This document shows positions 1-6,482 of a stretch of DNA of 9,417 bases, one piece after another. Position 1 is the first letter of the stretch; the number at the start of each line of letters is the position of its first letter. The DNA comes from Synechococcales cyanobacterium PMM_0036. Lineage in GTDB: Bacteria > Cyanobacteriota > Cyanobacteriia > Elainellales > Elainellaceae. The notes under the pieces were generated by a model that saw only the letters and a program-made list of their open reading frames with translations, had not been told where the DNA came from and searched no databases. Made by a program: the position numbers and the translations under genes. Where the stretch lies: NCBI GenBank assembly GCA_949127645.1, contig CASBQM010000331.1, positions 1 to 9,417 on the forward strand, read 5' to 3'.

Positions 1-1
1 A

Positions 2-784
2 CCCGATAGTGACCTGTCAAACTATCGAGCTGCCGGAAAACTTAAAGGCAAAGTTGCCTTAATTACCGGAGGAGATTCTGGCATCGGTCGGGCTGTGGCG
101 ATCGCCTATGCAATGGAAGGAGCAGACGTTGCAATTCTCTACAACGTCCATGATGATGATGCTAGTATCACCCAATCTAAAGTAGAAGAAAAGGGACAGC
201 AGTGCCTCAAGATTCAATCAGACGTGCGTGATTCTAAGCAGTGTTATGCAGCCGTTCAAAAGACGATCGAAAAGTTTGGACACCTAGATATCTTGGTTAA
301 TAACGCAGCCTATCAAATGGTGCAATTCAAACTTGAAGACCTCTCTGAAGAACAGTTTCGCCTCACTTTGGAAACCAATATTTTTGGCTACTTCTATATG
401 GTCAAAGCGGCTTTGCCACATCTAAAAGAAGGCGATTCCATCATCAATACCAGCAGTATTTTGGGCTTGATTGGTAAGGAGTTTTTGGTTGATTATTCCA
501 CCAGTAAGGGTGCAGTCAATGCGTTTACAAAAGCGCTTGCACAAAATCTGGCAGAACGCAAGATTCGTGTTAATGCTGTAGCACCTGGACCCGTCTGGAC
601 ACCCAATATTCCGGCAACAATGACTGAAGAACAGGTCGATAACTTCGATGTGGATAACGCGATGCAGCGGGCTGGACAACCTGAAGAACTTGCCCCAACC
701 TATGTCTATTTCGCCTCTGAAGACAGCAGCTTTACCACAGGGGCAATCCTGGAAGTCACAGGCGGTCAGGTTTCCAGCACATGA
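2..784 (+). CDS. SDR-family NAD(P)-dependent oxidoreductase, YghA/YdaD-like (5' end outside window)
   Basis: This is a classical short-chain dehydrogenase. The reading frame is open from base 2, so the true start lies left of the window; the GTG at 95 is internal because it falls after the cofactor motif. Numbering visible residues from base 2, the dinucleotide-binding motif TGGDSGIG is at 22-29, NNAA at about 100-103, the structural Asn at 126, and the catalytic Ser, Tyr and Lys at about 152, 165 and 169 (YSTSK). The PG motif (APGPVWTP) and a C-terminal VTGG complete the fold. The extended N-terminus with LSNYRAAGKL before the Rossmann strand is typical of the long YghA/YdaD (general stress protein 39) group, usually about 285-300 residues; 260 are visible. 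Members are NAD(P)H-dependent alcohol or aldehyde reductases, but the substrate cannot be read from sequence. Its TGA overlaps the ATG of the next gene (ATGA), so the two are probably translationally coupled. Confidence 0.93.
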   Translation, partial: PDSDLSNYRAAGKLKGKVALITGGDSGIGRAVAIAYAMEGADVAILYNVHDDDASITQSKVEEKGQQCLKIQSDVRDSKQCYAAVQKTIEKFGHLDILVNNAAYQMVQFKLEDLSEEQFRLTLETNIFGYFYMVKAALPHLKEGDSIINTSSILGLIGKEFLVDYSTSKGAVNAFTKALAQNLAERKIRVNAVAPGPVWTPNIPATMTEEQVDNFDVDNAMQRAGQPEELAPTYVYFASEDSSFTTGAILEVTGGQVSST

Positions 785-1719
785 GTCAGATACACACCGC
801 AGTCGAAGGGGTCGGCATCACGGTTGCTGACATGGAGCGATCGCTAGACTTCTACACCACTGTTCTAACTTTCAAAAAAATCTCTGATGTCGAGATTTCC
901 GGCAGTGAATACGATCGCCTTTTAGGTTTTGCCAATCTGCGAATGCGGATTGTACGACTGCAACTAGGTGACGAGATCGTTGAGCTAACCGAATACCTCA
1001 ATCCAAAAGGGAGACCCATACCTACGGATTCGCGCAGTAATGACCAATGGTTTCAACATCTGGCGATCGTTGTTAGCGATATTGACCTGGCTTACAAGAG
1101 CTTACGTGAATATCAGGTTCACCCTATCTCGATCGCCCCCCAAACTATTCCTGAGTTTAATCCTGCATCGGGTGGCGTTAAGGCATTTTACTTCAAAGAT
1201 CCAGATGGTCATAACCTAGAGCTAATCAATTTCCCGCTAGGCAAAGGGGATGCTAGATGGCAGCAGACCGATCGATTATTTTTGGGGATTGATCATACAG
1301 CGATCGTAGTTTTCAACACGGAAATAAGTTTGCAATTCTATCGGGACTGTTTAGGGCTAAAGCTAAAATCGCAAAGTGAAAATATGGGTATCGAGCAGGA
1401 AAATCTAAGTGGGATACAAGGCACCAAAGTGCAAGTCAGCAGCTTGAAACCCCCGGCAGGGATAGGTATTGAGCTATTGGAGTATTTGTCTCCTGGCAAG
1501 GGGCGATCGACCCCAACGAATATACAAGCTAATGATTTATTTCATTGGCAAACTACGTTTGTGGTGAAAGATGTAGCTACAGTAGTTCAGCAACTAACCA
1601 AACATTTCCCAGCGATTCCCTCTGAGATCGTTACCTTGCCAGAGATGATGCTGGGTTTCAAGCGGGGGATCTTTTTGAGAGATAGCGATCGTCATGGCAT
1701 TCGCTTAGTTAAGCCATGA
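781..1719 (+). CDS. Tandem two-domain VOC (glyoxalase/dioxygenase fold) protein
   Basis: The 312-residue protein contains two homologous VOC units at about residues 8-152 and 167-311. The internal repeat is easy to see: VELTEYLNPKGR (67-78) matches IELLEYLSPGKGR (230-242), and DPDGHNLELI (140-149) matches DSDRHGIRLV (301-310). The superfamily holds metal-dependent isomerases, epimerases, dioxygenases and resistance proteins, usually with a His/Glu metal site. In unit 1 the first His position is Gly10, while H93 and E147 remain. In unit 2 H172 is present, but the positions matching H93 and E147 are Q257 and R308. Neither unit shows a full four-ligand set, so the activity is uncertain. The start ATG overlaps the SDR stop by four bases, and no other start is needed. 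A role with the SDR in handling a small carbonyl or ring compound is plausible but is inference. Confidence 0.88.
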   Translation: MSQIHTAVEGVGITVADMERSLDFYTTVLTFKKISDVEISGSEYDRLLGFANLRMRIVRLQLGDEIVELTEYLNPKGRPIPTDSRSNDQWFQHLAIVVSDIDLAYKSLREYQVHPISIAPQTIPEFNPASGGVKAFYFKDPDGHNLELINFPLGKGDARWQQTDRLFLGIDHTAIVVFNTEISLQFYRDCLGLKLKSQSENMGIEQENLSGIQGTKVQVSSLKPPAGIGIELLEYLSPGKGRSTPTNIQANDLFHWQTTFVVKDVATVVQQLTKHFPAIPSEIVTLPEMMLGFKRGIFLRDSDRHGIRLVKP

Positions 1720-1755
1720 CTTACAGCGCTTCGCGTTTAGTCGAGTTTGGGTTAA

Positions 1756-1792
1756 TTTTTTAGAAGCCCTGCGGAGCAAGGCTTCCAAAAAA
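1756..1792. repeat. 37-base imperfect palindrome (hairpin) after the VOC gene
   Basis: Two 17-base arms (1756-1772 and 1776-1792) pair at 15 of 17 positions around a three-base GGA loop. The core is GAAGCCCTGC against GCAAGGCTTC, flanked by T6 on the left and A6 on the right. The U-run precedes the hairpin and the A-run follows it on both strands, so this is not a textbook Rho-independent terminator, although the stem could still slow or end transcription from the SDR-VOC unit 37 bases upstream. The sequence resembles short GC-rich palindromes scattered in filamentous cyanobacterial genomes; that likeness is from memory. Confidence 0.6.
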
Positions 1793-1816
1793 TGTGGTCG
1801 TTCAGGGGTTTGAGAA

Positions 1817-1844
1817 GTGACAGTAGAAAACTCAAGCCTAATCT
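1817..1844 (+). promoter_or_regulatory. Possible sigma70-type promoter upstream of the small ORF and kinase
   Basis: GTGACA (1817-1822, 5 of 6 to TTGACA) is followed after 16 bases by TAATCT (1839-1844, 3 of 6 to TATAAT). Transcription would begin near 1851, leaving about nine bases before the ATG at 1860. The -10 match is weak. The placement between the palindrome and the next genes is sensible, but this is only a candidate. Confidence 0.22.
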
Positions 1845-1859
1845 GCTACCGTAACAGAC

Positions 1860-1985
1860 ATGAAAGAACCCTTAACTCTAGCCGATTCCATTGAGCAGCT
1901 CTCTCAAGCAGATTGGGAAGTGACGCCTTTGAGTGTCAGGCAAGTGGTAGAAGAACTGAGAAGACAGGTCAAACAACTCTTCTGA
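1860..1985 (+). CDS. Small ORF, 41 residues, directly upstream of the sensor kinase
   Basis: An ATG-initiated frame of 41 codons ends in TGA 24 bases before the kinase ATG. It lies in the same frame as the kinase, separated by its own TGA and a second in-frame TGA at 1995-1997. The predicted product starts MKEPLTLADS and ends VRQVVEELRRQVKQLF. It is hydrophilic, with an acidic first half and a helix-prone, alternately charged second half, and has no signal peptide or membrane segment. No clear Shine-Dalgarno sequence precedes the ATG, and an in-frame TAA at 1839 rules out a longer form. I do not recognise the family. The balanced, protein-like composition and tight spacing make a co-transcribed small protein or a leader peptide possible; chance cannot be excluded at this length. 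Confidence 0.45.
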   Translation: MKEPLTLADSIEQLSQADWEVTPLSVRQVVEELRRQVKQLF

Positions 1986-2009
1986 CAACACCTGTGAACG
2001 ACCACCTCT

Positions 2010-4124
2010 ATGAACGACATTCTGAGAAACCTTTTTCTTACAGATTCTTTCATTCCCCATGGACACTGCTATCTTTGGAAACCTAGTTTAGTCTGGCTAC
2101 ATGTGGTTGCCGATGGTTTAATCGCCTTTGCCTACTACTCGATTCCACTGATGCTGTTCTATCTCGTCCGTAAACGGCAAGATCTACCGTTCTCGTGGAT
2201 ATTTCTGCTGTTTGCCGCTTTTATTGTATCCTGTGGCACAACTCACGTTTTAGAGATTTGGACGCTCTGGCATCCGACCTATTGGCTATCGGGTATCGTT
2301 AAAGCCGTGACGGCGATCGTTTCCCTAATCACTGCCTCTAATCTGGTTTCGCTTGTGCCTTTGGCGCTAGCTTTGCCAAGTCCCGCGCAGTTAGAGCAGG
2401 CAAATCAAGAGTTGCATACTCAAATTCAACAGCGGCTGCAAATTGAGACCGAGCTGAGATATGTCCAAAGTCAGCTAGAACAGCGGGTGCAGGAGCGCAC
2501 TGCCGATCTAGTGAGAGCCAATCAGCAGCTACAGCAGGAAATCTGCGATCGCCAAGCAGTTGAGACAGGGCTGCAACAGCGTGAAGAACGCTTTATCACC
2601 TTGTTCAACGGCATGGAAGACTGGGTACTAGTCTACTCTTTGACTGCCGACCATCAGCCTGGACAATTGATTGAAGTGAATGAAAAAGCCTGTCAACGCT
2701 TGGGCTATACCCGGCAAGAGTTGCTCACTCTGTCCATAACGGACATTATTGACCCTGCTCAGGTTTCGCCCCAGGCTAATATCAATCGCCTACAGGTTGA
2801 GAACCATATTGTGGTGGAATCAGTTCACCGCACGAAAGCTGGAGAATCCATGCCTATTGAGGTCAGCGCGACGCTGTTTACCTTAAATGGTGTACCGACA
2901 GTGCAGGCAATTTGCCGAGATATTACCGATCGCAAGCGCATTGAGGCTGAACGAGAGCAGCTCTTAGAGCGCGAACGATTTTCTCGGGAACAGGCTGAGA
3001 GAGCCAATCGGATTAAAGATGAATTTCTGGCGGTACTCTCCCATGAGCTGCGGACTCCCTTAAATCCTATTCTGGGCTGGGTTAAGCTGCTGCAAAATGG
3101 CAAGTTGAATCAGCAGAAAACAGCGATCGCTTTGGAAACGATCGAACGCAACGCCAAATTGCAGGCGCAGCTGATTGAAGACCTACTCGATATTTCAGGA
3201 ATTTTGCAAGGCAAGCTTAGCCTTAAAACAAGTTCGATCGATCTGGCTACAACTATTGAAGCTGCGAAAGAAACAGTACGGTTGGCAGCAGAGGCAAAGT
3301 CCATTCAGATTCACACTGAGTTAGAGGCAGCGACGCATTGCCTGATGGGAGATGCCAATCGATTACAGCAAGTCGTGTGGAACCTCCTCACCAATGCTGT
3401 AAAGTTTACGCCTCCGGGAGGAGAGATTTATATCAAGCTGGAGTACCAAGATACAGAGGCTCAGCTCACCATCAGGGATACAGGCAAGGGCATTAGTCCT
3501 GAATTTCTTCCTTTTGTGTTTGACACCTTTCGACAGGCAGATAGCACGATTACCCGCCAGTTTGGCGGCTTAGGGTTAGGGTTGGCGATCGTGCGGCAGA
3601 TTGTTGAGCTGCATGGCGGTGTTGTCCTGGTCGAAAGTCAGGGGGAGGGGGCAGGCTCTACGTTCACAGTTCGATTACCCCTGAGAACAGACCTGCTGAC
3701 GACCTATCCTAGCAGCCAAATTAACAGGCAATCCCCTTACCCGTTAAGCCTACAGGACGTAAAAATTCTGGTGGTGGATGATGAGGCAGATACACGAGAG
3801 CTAATCACATTTATCTTAGAGCAGCAGGGAGCTAGGGTAACGCCTGTCGCTTCAGCCGCTGCTGCCCTCGCAACCCTCCTTCAGTCATCACCTGATGTTC
3901 TCTTAAGCGACATTGGGATGCCAGAAATGAATGGCTACAGCTTAATTCGTCAGATTCGGGCGCTCAGCCCAGAGCAGGGCGGGCAGATTTTAGCGATCGC
4001 CCTAACTGCCTATGCCAGTGAATCTGATCGGCAGCAGACCCTAAGAGCCGGTTTTCAGCGCCATATCTCTAAGCCAGTGGAGCCAGAAGAGTTGGTGAAG
4101 GCGATCGCAACCCTTCTTGGTTGA
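2010..4124 (+). CDS. Hybrid histidine kinase with ethylene-receptor-type sensor domain, PAS and receiver
   Basis: This 704-residue membrane sensor autophosphorylates a His and passes the phosphate to an Asp in the same chain. Three membrane helices (about 28-53, 61-84, 92-121) form an ETR1-like ethylene-binding domain: D35, Y42, I45, P46, I72, C75 and H79 match ETR1 D25, Y32, I35, P36, I62, C65 and H69 at a constant offset of ten, including the Cu(I) ligands Cys and His. A coiled coil (about 126-192) leads to a PAS domain (about 193-310). HisKA carries SHELRTP with phospho-His H345. HATPase_c has the N box near 458-462, DTGKG at 490-494 and GLGLGL at 520-525. The C-terminal receiver has DD590-591, phospho-Asp D634, T666 and K688. 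Unlike Synechocystis Slr1212 there is no GAF/bilin domain. An in-frame TGA at 1995 and the PHGHCYLW start fix the ATG at 2010; no Shine-Dalgarno sequence is evident. Ligand specificity is inferred, not shown. Confidence 0.93.
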   Translation: MNDILRNLFLTDSFIPHGHCYLWKPSLVWLHVVADGLIAFAYYSIPLMLFYLVRKRQDLPFSWIFLLFAAFIVSCGTTHVLEIWTLWHPTYWLSGIVKAVTAIVSLITASNLVSLVPLALALPSPAQLEQANQELHTQIQQRLQIETELRYVQSQLEQRVQERTADLVRANQQLQQEICDRQAVETGLQQREERFITLFNGMEDWVLVYSLTADHQPGQLIEVNEKACQRLGYTRQELLTLSITDIIDPAQVSPQANINRLQVENHIVVESVHRTKAGESMPIEVSATLFTLNGVPTVQAICRDITDRKRIEAEREQLLERERFSREQAERANRIKDEFLAVLSHELRTPLNPILGWVKLLQNGKLNQQKTAIALETIERNAKLQAQLIEDLLDISGILQGKLSLKTSSIDLATTIEAAKETVRLAAEAKSIQIHTELEAATHCLMGDANRLQQVVWNLLTNAVKFTPPGGEIYIKLEYQDTEAQLTIRDTGKGISPEFLPFVFDTFRQADSTITRQFGGLGLGLAIVRQIVELHGGVVLVESQGEGAGSTFTVRLPLRTDLLTTYPSSQINRQSPYPLSLQDVKILVVDDEADTRELITFILEQQGARVTPVASAAAALATLLQSSPDVLLSDIGMPEMNGYSLIRQIRALSPEQGGQILAIALTAYASESDRQQTLRAGFQRHISKPVEPEELVKAIATLLG

Positions 4125-4155
4125 TAACGGCTGTACCCTCAAGGGCGTAGATTCG

Positions 4156-5286
4156 TTATGGCTTTGCCCAAGGCATCGGGTCGATCGCCTCAAAGGTGGT
4201 AGTCATCTTGTGAGGTGCATTCGTTTCTAGCGCATTCTGAATTGCTAGCACGATTTCATTATTGTGCAGAGAGAATTGAGTCGAAAGACGGCAAGGACGC
4301 TGTTCTCGGATCGCGGCTGCCATCTCAGCGACACCCCGCGCAAAGTCCATTTGCTGGGAGCCTTTGTTAAAGCGACCCGTTGGCTTTTTCACTAGTGGAT
4401 AGCGCCGCTTTAAGGGATTCATGAAAACCTTACGGCGAATTTTAATCATCCGCTGAATATGGACGGGCGCACCGTAGTACCAGCAGTCGTCAATCGATAA
4501 AATGCCGTCATCACCAATGATTTTTAGCTCGTGGTCATGCGGTGCAATAATGCCGCAGGTGAGCCGAGCCACAACACCCGACACAAACTTGATGCAGGCT
4601 ACCGAGAAATCGGGGGCATTCACGTCTAGGGGCACGTCGGTTTGCTTGTCAGATACAAGGCAGGATGAAAAGGCAGTGACAGACTCCGCCGGACCAAAAA
4701 ATGCCGTCAGCCAGGTGGTGTAATAGCCCGCGTGTTCCAGAGTGCAGCCCACCTCAAACTCATCTTTATAGGGCCAGGGCGTTCCCGACTCGCTTACCCA
4801 TTTCTGGTAAGGCATCTTGTGAACTAGCCCGTCATCCATCTCGGCATACACTAGCCGCACCTTGCCAATTTGCTGCTCTCTTAGCGCTTTCCAGACGGTT
4901 TGGGCAGTCTCACTGAGGACATTGCAGGGAGCTGAAGAGAAATACAAACCTTGCCGCTCAGCAATGTTGACCAGATCTTCAGCTTGCGCCATTTCCATCG
5001 CAAACGGCTTCTCGGAGTAAACGTGCTTACCCGCCTCTAGACAGGCTTTGGAAACCTCATAGTGGCTTCTGGGATTGGTCAAATTTAGGACAATCTCGAC
5101 ACTTGAATCTGCTAAAAGCTCGTTTAGCGTTGAGTAAATCTTTGAAATGGAGTAATGCGCCGCAAATTTGGTGGCGCGATCGCTCACACGATCCATTACG
5201 CCGACCAACTTTAGCTCAGGATGATTGGGCAGAGTTTTGAGGTAATAATCTGCGACAAAGCCGCACCCAACGATCGCAATCCGCAT
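4156..5286 (-). CDS. Gfo/Idh/MocA-family NAD(P)-dependent oxidoreductase
   Basis: The 376-residue cytoplasmic enzyme has an N-terminal Rossmann domain (GCGFVA at 7-12; SEKP at 91-94, the family EKP motif with Lys93) and the C-terminal alpha/beta domain of the family, ending in DPMPW. Members oxidise or reduce sugars, inositols or other polyols, or biliverdin, with NAD(P). The usual D-x-G-x-H catalytic pair appears as H185-A-G-Y-Y189 within LEHAGYY, so the common Asp/His pair is not conserved and the reaction is unclear. I chose the ATG at 5286 because GGGAG sits seven bases upstream; a TTG one codon earlier is less well placed. It follows crtW on the same strand after a 197-base gap, so it may be co-transcribed or have its own promoter near the 11-base repeats. 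Its 3' end faces the kinase across 31 bases with no obvious terminator. Confidence 0.9.
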   Translation of the reverse strand: MRIAIVGCGFVADYYLKTLPNHPELKLVGVMDRVSDRATKFAAHYSISKIYSTLNELLADSSVEIVLNLTNPRSHYEVSKACLEAGKHVYSEKPFAMEMAQAEDLVNIAERQGLYFSSAPCNVLSETAQTVWKALREQQIGKVRLVYAEMDDGLVHKMPYQKWVSESGTPWPYKDEFEVGCTLEHAGYYTTWLTAFFGPAESVTAFSSCLVSDKQTDVPLDVNAPDFSVACIKFVSGVVARLTCGIIAPHDHELKIIGDDGILSIDDCWYYGAPVHIQRMIKIRRKVFMNPLKRRYPLVKKPTGRFNKGSQQMDFARGVAEMAAAIREQRPCRLSTQFSLHNNEIVLAIQNALETNAPHKMTTTFEAIDPMPWAKP

Positions 5287-5293
5287 CAAAATT

Positions 5294-5298
5294 CTCCC
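5294..5298 (-). promoter_or_regulatory. Ribosome binding site for the Gfo/Idh/MocA gene
   Basis: GGGAG on the minus strand lies seven bases before ATG 5286-5284 and only four before the competing TTG. It therefore decides the start in favour of the ATG. Confidence 0.6.
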
Positions 5299-5436
5299 GG
5301 TTTAGGAATTTCTGGAAGGGGGTCGGCTTGTACGGGTCGCACAGAGCCAACATATCACCCATCAAGCTAACCGAACCTTCAGAGAAAATCCACTGAAAGC
5401 CAAGCAAAATAAAGCAAATGAAAACACTGAGGCTGA

Positions 5437-5469
5437 TTTCAAAGATTTTGCAAAGATTCTGCAAAGATT
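5437..5469. repeat. Three 11-base direct repeats between crtW and the oxidoreductase gene
   Basis: On the + strand the units are TTTCAAAGATT, TTGCAAAGATT and CTGCAAAGATT, sharing CAAAGATT at exact 11-base spacing. They begin 15 bases past the crtW stop and lie about 150 bases upstream of the oxidoreductase start. Spacing of one helical turn is the layout used by OmpR/PhoB-type response regulators, so an operator is possible. Replication slippage could equally have produced it. Confidence 0.65.
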
Positions 5470-5483
5470 CGTAAGGGTGATGC

Positions 5484-6266
5484 TCAGCGATCGCTCCGGG
5501 CTGATGGCAGTTTGTACCAGGGCAGATGGGGATATTCGTGGTGTTCCCAGTGGTAGCCGAAATGGTAGCAAGTCAAAAACGACCAAAAGGCAGGATAGTC
5601 GCTGCTCACCGCATGATGGGGATTGTCGTGCCCTTCCGCCTGTTCTCGGTGGGGCAGATAGGTGCCAAACACAAAGAGCTGCATGGAGCTAAGGACGATC
5701 GGCAACACCCAAAATAGCACTAGGCTGATGCCAGAAATATGCAGCCCTAATCGCAGACCGTGAAAAATAACGGTCATGCCGATTAGCAAAACCCACTTTT
5801 GTCGAGCGTCTAAATACCCATTCATGAACTTGAAGTACCAGGCAAATATACCGCTGTGGATGCCGTCATGAAAATCTGGGTCGCCGACCTGTCCAGGCTG
5901 ACCATGATGTTCCCAATGCTTGAGAAAATACTTTTTGTAAGGCAGAAGGGCGTAGAGACCGATGGCGATCACCCCAACCCAGTCATTGACCTGCCGATGC
6001 CGAGGCATGACCGTGCCGTGAATGGCATCATGAGCAATGATAAATAAACCTGTGTGGATAAAAGTCCGACCAAGAATGGCGGGGATTATCCAAACGTGAG
6101 GGATTGAACCTAGGTCGATCGAGAGTAGAAAAACGAGGCTACACAGCCATAGGCACAAGATAGTTGAAGCAATAACCATCCCGGCATAGGGCTGGATTGC
6201 AATGCGGGCGAGAGTAGCAAAATCTTTGGAGATAGTTTGCTGTGGATAACGGTAAGACTTGTACAA
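5484..6266 (-). CDS. crtW: Beta-carotene ketolase, CrtW type
   Basis: CrtW introduces keto groups at C4/C4' of beta-ionone rings, giving echinenone and canthaxanthin from beta-carotene; it is a membrane di-iron oxygenase using O2 and reductant. The 260-residue product has the expected histidine clusters: HDAIHG (79-84), HWEHH (117-121) followed by DPDFH (129-133), GTYLPHR (201-207) and HWEHHEYPH (239-247). Hydrophobic stretches at about 28-50, 57-78, 95-110, 158-178 and 180-200 give membrane spans. The length is normal for CrtW. The start is TTG: the upstream frame meets a stop before any ATG or GTG, GGGGAG lies five bases before the TTG, and the first internal ATG is codon 30, inside the first membrane span. 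A divergent 210-base region separates it from the hydrolase, and the oxidoreductase gene follows. No other carotenoid gene is in the window, so the substrate supply is encoded elsewhere. Confidence 0.93.
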   Translation of the reverse strand: MYKSYRYPQQTISKDFATLARIAIQPYAGMVIASTILCLWLCSLVFLLSIDLGSIPHVWIIPAILGRTFIHTGLFIIAHDAIHGTVMPRHRQVNDWVGVIAIGLYALLPYKKYFLKHWEHHGQPGQVGDPDFHDGIHSGIFAWYFKFMNGYLDARQKWVLLIGMTVIFHGLRLGLHISGISLVLFWVLPIVLSSMQLFVFGTYLPHREQAEGHDNPHHAVSSDYPAFWSFLTCYHFGYHWEHHEYPHLPWYKLPSARSDR

Positions 6267-6271
6267 ACTTG

Positions 6272-6277
6272 CTCCCC
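6272..6277 (-). promoter_or_regulatory. Ribosome binding site supporting the TTG start of crtW
   Basis: GGGGAG on the minus strand is followed after five bases by TTG (6266-6264). There is no ATG or GTG in frame between the upstream stop and this point, so the site is the main evidence for the non-ATG start. Confidence 0.55.
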
Positions 6278-6307
6278 GAAGAAAATTGCCCGAAACTGGA
6301 TAGCTTC

Positions 6308-6313
6308 AGTATA
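6308..6313 (-). promoter_or_regulatory. Possible -10 element for crtW
   Basis: TATACT on the minus strand (5 of 6 to TATAAT) lies about 40 bases upstream of the TTG start, implying a leader of about 35 bases. No good -35 box is seen 16-18 bases further upstream, where the sequence is AT-rich, so a regulated or extended promoter would be required. Confidence 0.3.
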
Positions 6314-6361
6314 AGTTTGAAAAGATTTATTAAGATCAGCTTTTTGAAGCATCTCCTACGA

Positions 6362-6417
6362 TTTTGGACTGGCGGTTTTAAACTGGTGGTTTTGGACTGG
6401 TGATCTTGAACTGGCAA
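6362..6417. repeat. 14-base tandem repeat, four units, in the crtW/hydrolase intergenic region
   Basis: Four contiguous units share the pattern TTTTGGACTGGTGG: 6362-6375, 6376-6389, 6390-6403 and 6404-6417. Each differs from the consensus at one to five positions, and a degenerate fifth unit may follow. The block lies in the divergent 210-base region, about 50 bases upstream of the candidate crtW -10. Because 14 is not a multiple of three, a coding repeat would shift frame each unit, which argues for non-coding DNA. Confidence 0.75.
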
Positions 6418-6437
6418 TTTCAGGCTTTGCTGGGTCA

Positions 6438-6482
6438 ATAACGCATAACATAGTTAACGCATGACATAGTTAACGCATGACA
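6438..6482 (+). repeat. 16-base direct repeat, nearly three units, covering the hydrolase start codon
   Basis: Units start at 6438, 6454 and 6470 with consensus TTAACGCATGACATAG. Unit 2 matches unit 1 at 14 of 16 positions and matches the first 13 bases of unit 3 exactly. The ATG of unit 3 is the hydrolase start at 6477. Unit 2 holds ATG-ACA-TAG, a two-codon ORF in another frame, while unit 1 has ATA instead of ATG. No Shine-Dalgarno sequence precedes the start. Confidence 0.75.

Noticed and set aside
1721..1742. AGCGCTTCGCG near the VOC stop as a hairpin or repeat
   Set aside because: Only a three-base stem (GCG/CGC) can form; too short to call.
4125..4158. Bidirectional terminator between the kinase and the oxidoreductase gene
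   Set aside because: Only TAACG/CGTTA and a short CCC/GGG pairing are present, with no T-run; nothing convincing.
5216..5464. Minus-strand ORF of 82 codons with a hydrophobic N-terminus, across the crtW-oxidoreductase gap
   Set aside because: It starts at TTG inside the 11-base repeats, overlaps the oxidoreductase start in another frame and shows no recognisable family; the hydrophobic run reflects T-rich intergenic sequence.
6139..6438. Minus-strand ORF of 99 codons over the 14-base repeats and the crtW 5' end
   Set aside because: It is repeat-encoded at its start and overlaps conserved crtW coding sequence in a different frame.
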